A stretch of 6,083 nt of DNA, taken from NCBI GenBank assembly GCA_937900985.1, contig CALCGM010000107.1, forward strand, positions 1 to 6,083, in the 5' to 3' direction. The translations under genes and the position numbers were made by a program. The DNA comes from an uncultured Planctomycetaceae bacterium. Lineage in GTDB: Bacteria > Planctomycetota > Planctomycetia > Pirellulales > UBA1268. The notes beneath the pieces were generated by a model that worked only from the letters and a program-made list of their open reading frames with translations, had not been told where the DNA came from and made no database searches. Positions 5,446 through 6,083 of this stretch are shown piece after piece; position 1 is the first letter of the stretch, and the number at the start of each line of letters is the position of its first letter.

Positions 5446-5460
5446 GCCGCCCAAGGTTCG

Positions 5461-5488
5461 TTGCTCCGGCCACAGCGTTGCCTACAAT
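5461..5488 (+). promoter_or_regulatory. Candidate promoter of the glycosyltransferase gene
   Basis: TACAAT at 5483-5488 is a five-of-six match to the -10 consensus. TTGCTC at 5461-5466 gives the TTG core of a -35 box with a 16-base spacer. Transcription would start near 5495, leaving about 58 bases before the ATG at 5553. It lies 15 bases after the NIF3 stop codon, suggesting that the glycosyltransferase is transcribed at least partly on its own. Confidence 0.42.
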
Positions 5489-5552
5489 CACCGGTTTCGA
5501 CGGTTCGCCATCAGGACGGGTCGTTGCTGCCCCGAGCCTGCCCACAGCCGCC

Positions 5553-6083
5553 ATGCCCCGCCACGACGAACCCTCCCGCCAGCGCCGCTACCTGACCGCC
5601 TTGCCGGTCTACAACGAGGCCTCGCATGTGGCTGGCGTGCTCGATGAGGTGCTGCGGTTTACGGCCGACGTGCTCGTCGTCGACGACGGCTCCACCGACG
5701 GCACCTCCGATGTGCTCTCTGGCCGGAGTGATGTCCGGGTCGTGCGGCATCCAGTCAACCGGGGCTACGGTGCCGCCCTGGCGACGGCCTTTGCCGAAAC
5801 GCTCGCTGGCGACTGGGCGGGCCTCGTCACGATCGACTGCGACGGCCAGCATCAGCCGCGGCTGATTCCTGCGTTTATCCGCACGGCCAGCGACCCCGCT
5901 CGGCATGCCGACGTCGTCAGCGGAAGCCGGTATCTCGAGCCGCCTCCGGCTGGTTCTGCGGTTCCTGCCGACCGCAGGCGGATCAACGAAGATGTGACCG
6001 CCGAACTCAATCGCCGCCTCGGCCTTCAGCTCACCGACGCCTTCTGTGGCTTCAAGGCCTACACCCGCCGGGCCCTGGAAAGC
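5553..6083 (+). CDS. Family 2 glycosyltransferase, polyprenyl-phosphate (DPM/DPG-synthase-like) type, 3' end outside window
   Basis: The first 177 residues are present and the frame is still open at the right edge. The GT-A fold signature is clear: LTALPVYNEASHVAGVLDEV (14-33) is the nucleotide-binding N terminus, VVDDGSTDGT (42-51) follows, NRGYGAAL (69-76) comes next, DCDGQHQP (95-102) holds the metal-binding DxD-type motif at Asp95/Asp97, GSRY is at 124-127, and LTDAFCGFKAYTRRALE (160-176) is the acceptor-side segment typical of dolichol/polyprenyl-phosphate mannosyl- or glucosyltransferase-like enzymes. The family moves a sugar from a nucleotide donor to a lipid carrier or glycan at the cytoplasmic face of the membrane. 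Donor and acceptor cannot be told here. The ATG at 5553 is the first Met ahead of the conserved core and lacks a clear ribosome binding site. Any C-terminal membrane segments would lie beyond the window. Confidence 0.9.
   Translation, partial: MPRHDEPSRQRRYLTALPVYNEASHVAGVLDEVLRFTADVLVVDDGSTDGTSDVLSGRSDVRVVRHPVNRGYGAALATAFAETLAGDWAGLVTIDCDGQHQPRLIPAFIRTASDPARHADVVSGSRYLEPPPAGSAVPADRRRINEDVTAELNRRLGLQLTDAFCGFKAYTRRALES

Noticed and set aside
5439..5448. GGCCTAGGCC palindrome over the NIF3 stop codon as a terminator
   Set aside because: It is a ten-base palindrome with no loop and no T run, so it cannot form a normal terminator hairpin.
4519..5454. 311-residue minus-strand frame opposite the NIF3 gene
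   Set aside because: The plus strand encodes a NIF3-family protein with every metal ligand present; the antisense frame shows no family features.

Overview
The window looks like chromosomal DNA of a GC-rich planctomycete. The main reason is a short ECF-type sigma factor whose stop overlaps the start of a large membrane-bound Ser/Thr kinase with a TPR-like C-terminal half. This pairing, and the sequence style of both proteins, are typical of Planctomycetota. The sugar-phosphate-isomerase-like protein also reads like planctomycete homologues. Assignment below phylum is not possible from this sequence.

Layout. Positions 1-551 hold no convincing protein gene. The last 150 bases of that stretch contain the best non-coding signal in the window: tandem inverted repeats ending in a rho-independent-terminator-like hairpin with six T residues, only about 18 bases before the start codon of the sigma factor. 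Segments of this leader can also pair in a mutually exclusive way (terminator versus antiterminator), so it reads as a possible transcription attenuator. The sigma factor (552-1172) and kinase (1169-3712) follow as a two-gene operon with an ATGA overlap. A short convergent gap (3713-3796) separates the kinase from a minus-strand sugar phosphate isomerase/epimerase-like gene (3797-4582). A 62-base divergent spacer carries overlapping candidate promoters for that gene and for a plus-strand NIF3/YbgI-family dinuclear-metal protein (4645-5445), whose -10-like box sits so close to the ATG that its mRNA may be leaderless. A promoter-like sequence near 5461-5488 precedes a family 2 glycosyltransferase (5553 onward) that runs off the window's right edge.

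How the parts may work together. The sigma factor and kinase probably form a signalling unit: the cytoplasmic kinase domain would be controlled by the TPR-like region across the membrane and would influence the sigma factor, since no anti-sigma gene is seen beside it. The other three genes look like unrelated housekeeping or envelope-metabolism genes. I see no mobile element, CRISPR array, tRNA or rRNA.
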